NCBI GenBank assembly: GCA_021162905.1
Contig: JAGGXT010000346.1
Span: forward strand, 1-6,090
Length of the DNA stretch: 6,090 nucleotides
Reading direction: 5' to 3'
From: Candidatus Odinarchaeota archaeon
GTDB taxonomy: Archaea; Asgardarchaeota; JAGGXT01
Shown piece by piece: positions 5,170-6,090 of this stretch. The position numbers were made by a program, and so were the translations under genes. The notes beneath the pieces are model-generated. The model was given only the letters and a program-made list of their open reading frames with translations. It had not been told where the DNA came from and did not search any database. Within the stretch, counting starts at the first letter, position 1. The number at the start of each line of letters is the position of its first letter.

Positions 5170-6003
5170 TTGGAGGAAGAACTTAAATCTATCCTTAAAT
5201 TCATAGATGATGATTTTGTAAAAATATTAATGAAAATCCCACCAAGAAAGGAGCTATACTTACCACCATACTGGCTTCATATCCAAATTGTCGAGCGATA
5301 CAAAGTACTTTCATATGCAGGTATAAAAGAAGGCATGAATGTATTGGAGATAGGATGCGGAGCTCATGCAATAGCAACTGTTCCATTAGCACATATGGTT
5401 GGAAAATGCGGTCGTATTGTTGCTGTAGACATAAAAAGATGGACATTTTTTGAAGAGATTATTAAATCTGCAGGATTGCAAAGGAGAGTAATTCCAATCA
5501 TGTGTGATGCGACTCAACTTCCTTTCAAGTATCAATGTTTTAATATAGGACTTATAGTACATGGGATAAGAAGCATGAGAAGCGAGGATAACATTGTTAG
5601 AATTATAAAGGAGCTGCTAAGGGTTTCTTCCCAAATTTTCTTAGCAGAATCCCTACCGATAGCCAAAAACAAGGCTCAAGAAGCACATATAGAGATGTAC
5701 AACTTGAGAGAAGAGATATTTGAGGCTTTAATAGGAGAAAAGAATGATATTCATTATTTCCCTCTGGAAAAGTTAGTAGAAATGGTAAAGGAGGCGGGAG
5801 GAAAAATTATAGATGCAAAAATGATAGATGTCAACCTTCCTCATCACTTAGCGTTTATCCCAAGGGAATATATAGAGAAAATAAAAGATAAAATGAAACA
5901 AGAAGGCCTACTACGAAGGTGGGAGAATGCTTATCGCAAGCTTCAAAAATATGGAGAAGAACATCCTCCAGTAGGAATAATAAAAGCTGTCAAGAAAAAC
6001 TAG
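5170..6003 (+). CDS. Class I SAM-dependent methyltransferase, substrate unknown
   Basis: The 277-residue protein has a Rossmann-like methyltransferase core at about 50-170. Motif I is VLEIGCGAH (58-66), the acidic residue expected to bind the SAM ribose is Asp87 in IVAVDI, motif III is near CDATQLPF (112-119) with Asp113, and GLIVHGI follows in the motif IV position. This resembles small-molecule methyltransferases of the UbiE/Methyltransf_11 kind. An N-terminal helical part (1-49, with LPPYWLHIQ) and a C-terminal extension (about 210-277, with NLPHHLAFIPREYIEKI and EEHPPVGIIKAV) may define the substrate, which I cannot identify. There are no arsenite-methyltransferase cysteine motifs and no membrane segments. 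The start is TTG, supported by GAGGTGA upstream. It is divergent from the regulator-ABC operon across a shared palindrome, which hints at coordinated control. Confidence 0.85.
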   Translation: MEEELKSILKFIDDDFVKILMKIPPRKELYLPPYWLHIQIVERYKVLSYAGIKEGMNVLEIGCGAHAIATVPLAHMVGKCGRIVAVDIKRWTFFEEIIKSAGLQRRVIPIMCDATQLPFKYQCFNIGLIVHGIRSMRSEDNIVRIIKELLRVSSQIFLAESLPIAKNKAQEAHIEMYNLREEIFEALIGEKNDIHYFPLEKLVEMVKEAGGKIIDAKMIDVNLPHHLAFIPREYIEKIKDKMKQEGLLRRWENAYRKLQKYGEEHPPVGIIKAVKKN

Positions 6004-6058
6004 ATGTAGAATGAGATATATCATGGTATATATTACAATGATGTAGTAATGTTAATAT

Positions 6059-6087
6059 ACTTATAAAATTATACTACTTTTTGGTGA
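6059..6087 (+). promoter_or_regulatory. Possible promoter of a gene beyond the right edge
   Basis: ACTTATAAAATTAT around 6059-6072 contains a good TATA-like element, and GGTGA at 6083-6087 could be a ribosome binding site just before the window ends. No start codon is visible, so the gene itself is not shown. Confidence 0.3.
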
Positions 6088-6090
6088 GAA

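Noticed and set aside
5201..5446. Minus-strand 81-codon frame within the methyltransferase gene
   Set aside because: It runs antisense through motif I of the methyltransferase, which is the clearly conserved reading.
1..6090. CRISPR arrays, insertion sequences, tRNA or rRNA genes
   Set aside because: No repeated spaced units, transposase motifs, terminal repeats or tRNA-like cloverleaf segments were seen on either strand by eye.

Overview
The window looks like a chromosomal segment of an AT-rich archaeon, most likely an anaerobic or microaerophilic thermophile. The evidence is the gene set (superoxide reductase, rubrerythrin, a peroxiredoxin resembling the archaeal Prx6-type enzymes, an Lrp/AsnC regulator, an MNT/HEPN pair), the TATA-type promoter elements, Shine-Dalgarno motifs of the GGAGGT and GGTGATC kinds, AGA/AGG-rich arginine usage and several TTG starts. 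I cannot name the genus; Thermoproteota or a neighbouring lineage would fit.

Layout. At 2-519 (+) lie the end of a minimal nucleotidyltransferase gene and a complete HEPN gene overlapping it, a toxin-antitoxin-like pair. After a short non-coding stretch, 704-1894 (-) is a three-gene operon read as rubrerythrin, desulfoferrodoxin-type superoxide reductase and a 61-residue winged-helix protein. At 1965-2624 (-) is a thioredoxin-peroxidase-like peroxiredoxin with its own promoter, divergent from an Lrp/AsnC-family regulator at 2690-3109 (+). These blocks form an oxygen-defence island: superoxide is reduced to peroxide by the reductase, and the peroxide is removed by rubrerythrin and peroxiredoxin. 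No rubredoxin or thioredoxin reductant gene is present in the window.

From 3158 to 5007 (-) is a second three-gene operon: an ArsR-like winged-helix protein carrying two predicted membrane helices, an ABC ATPase, and an ABC-2 type permease with about six membrane segments. Divergent from it, at 5170-6003 (+), is a class I SAM-dependent methyltransferase of unknown substrate. The shared 162-base intergenic region contains a 24-base near-perfect palindrome (5067-5090), the best operator candidate in the window. The last 87 bases contain a probable promoter for a gene beyond the edge.

Promoter layout is consistent: for four genes a TATA-like element sits about 38-42 bases before the start codon, leaving room for a short leader with a Shine-Dalgarno motif. 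In two genes (peroxiredoxin and superoxide reductase) the longest open frame begins inside what is better read as the ribosome binding site, so shorter starts are chosen here. No mobile elements, CRISPR arrays, tRNAs or rRNAs were seen. Nothing here is clearly a novel system; the less ordinary items are the membrane-anchored regulator operon with its palindrome and divergent methyltransferase, the tiny conserved-looking winged-helix protein in the oxygen-defence operon, and the HEPN protein without the usual RNase motif.
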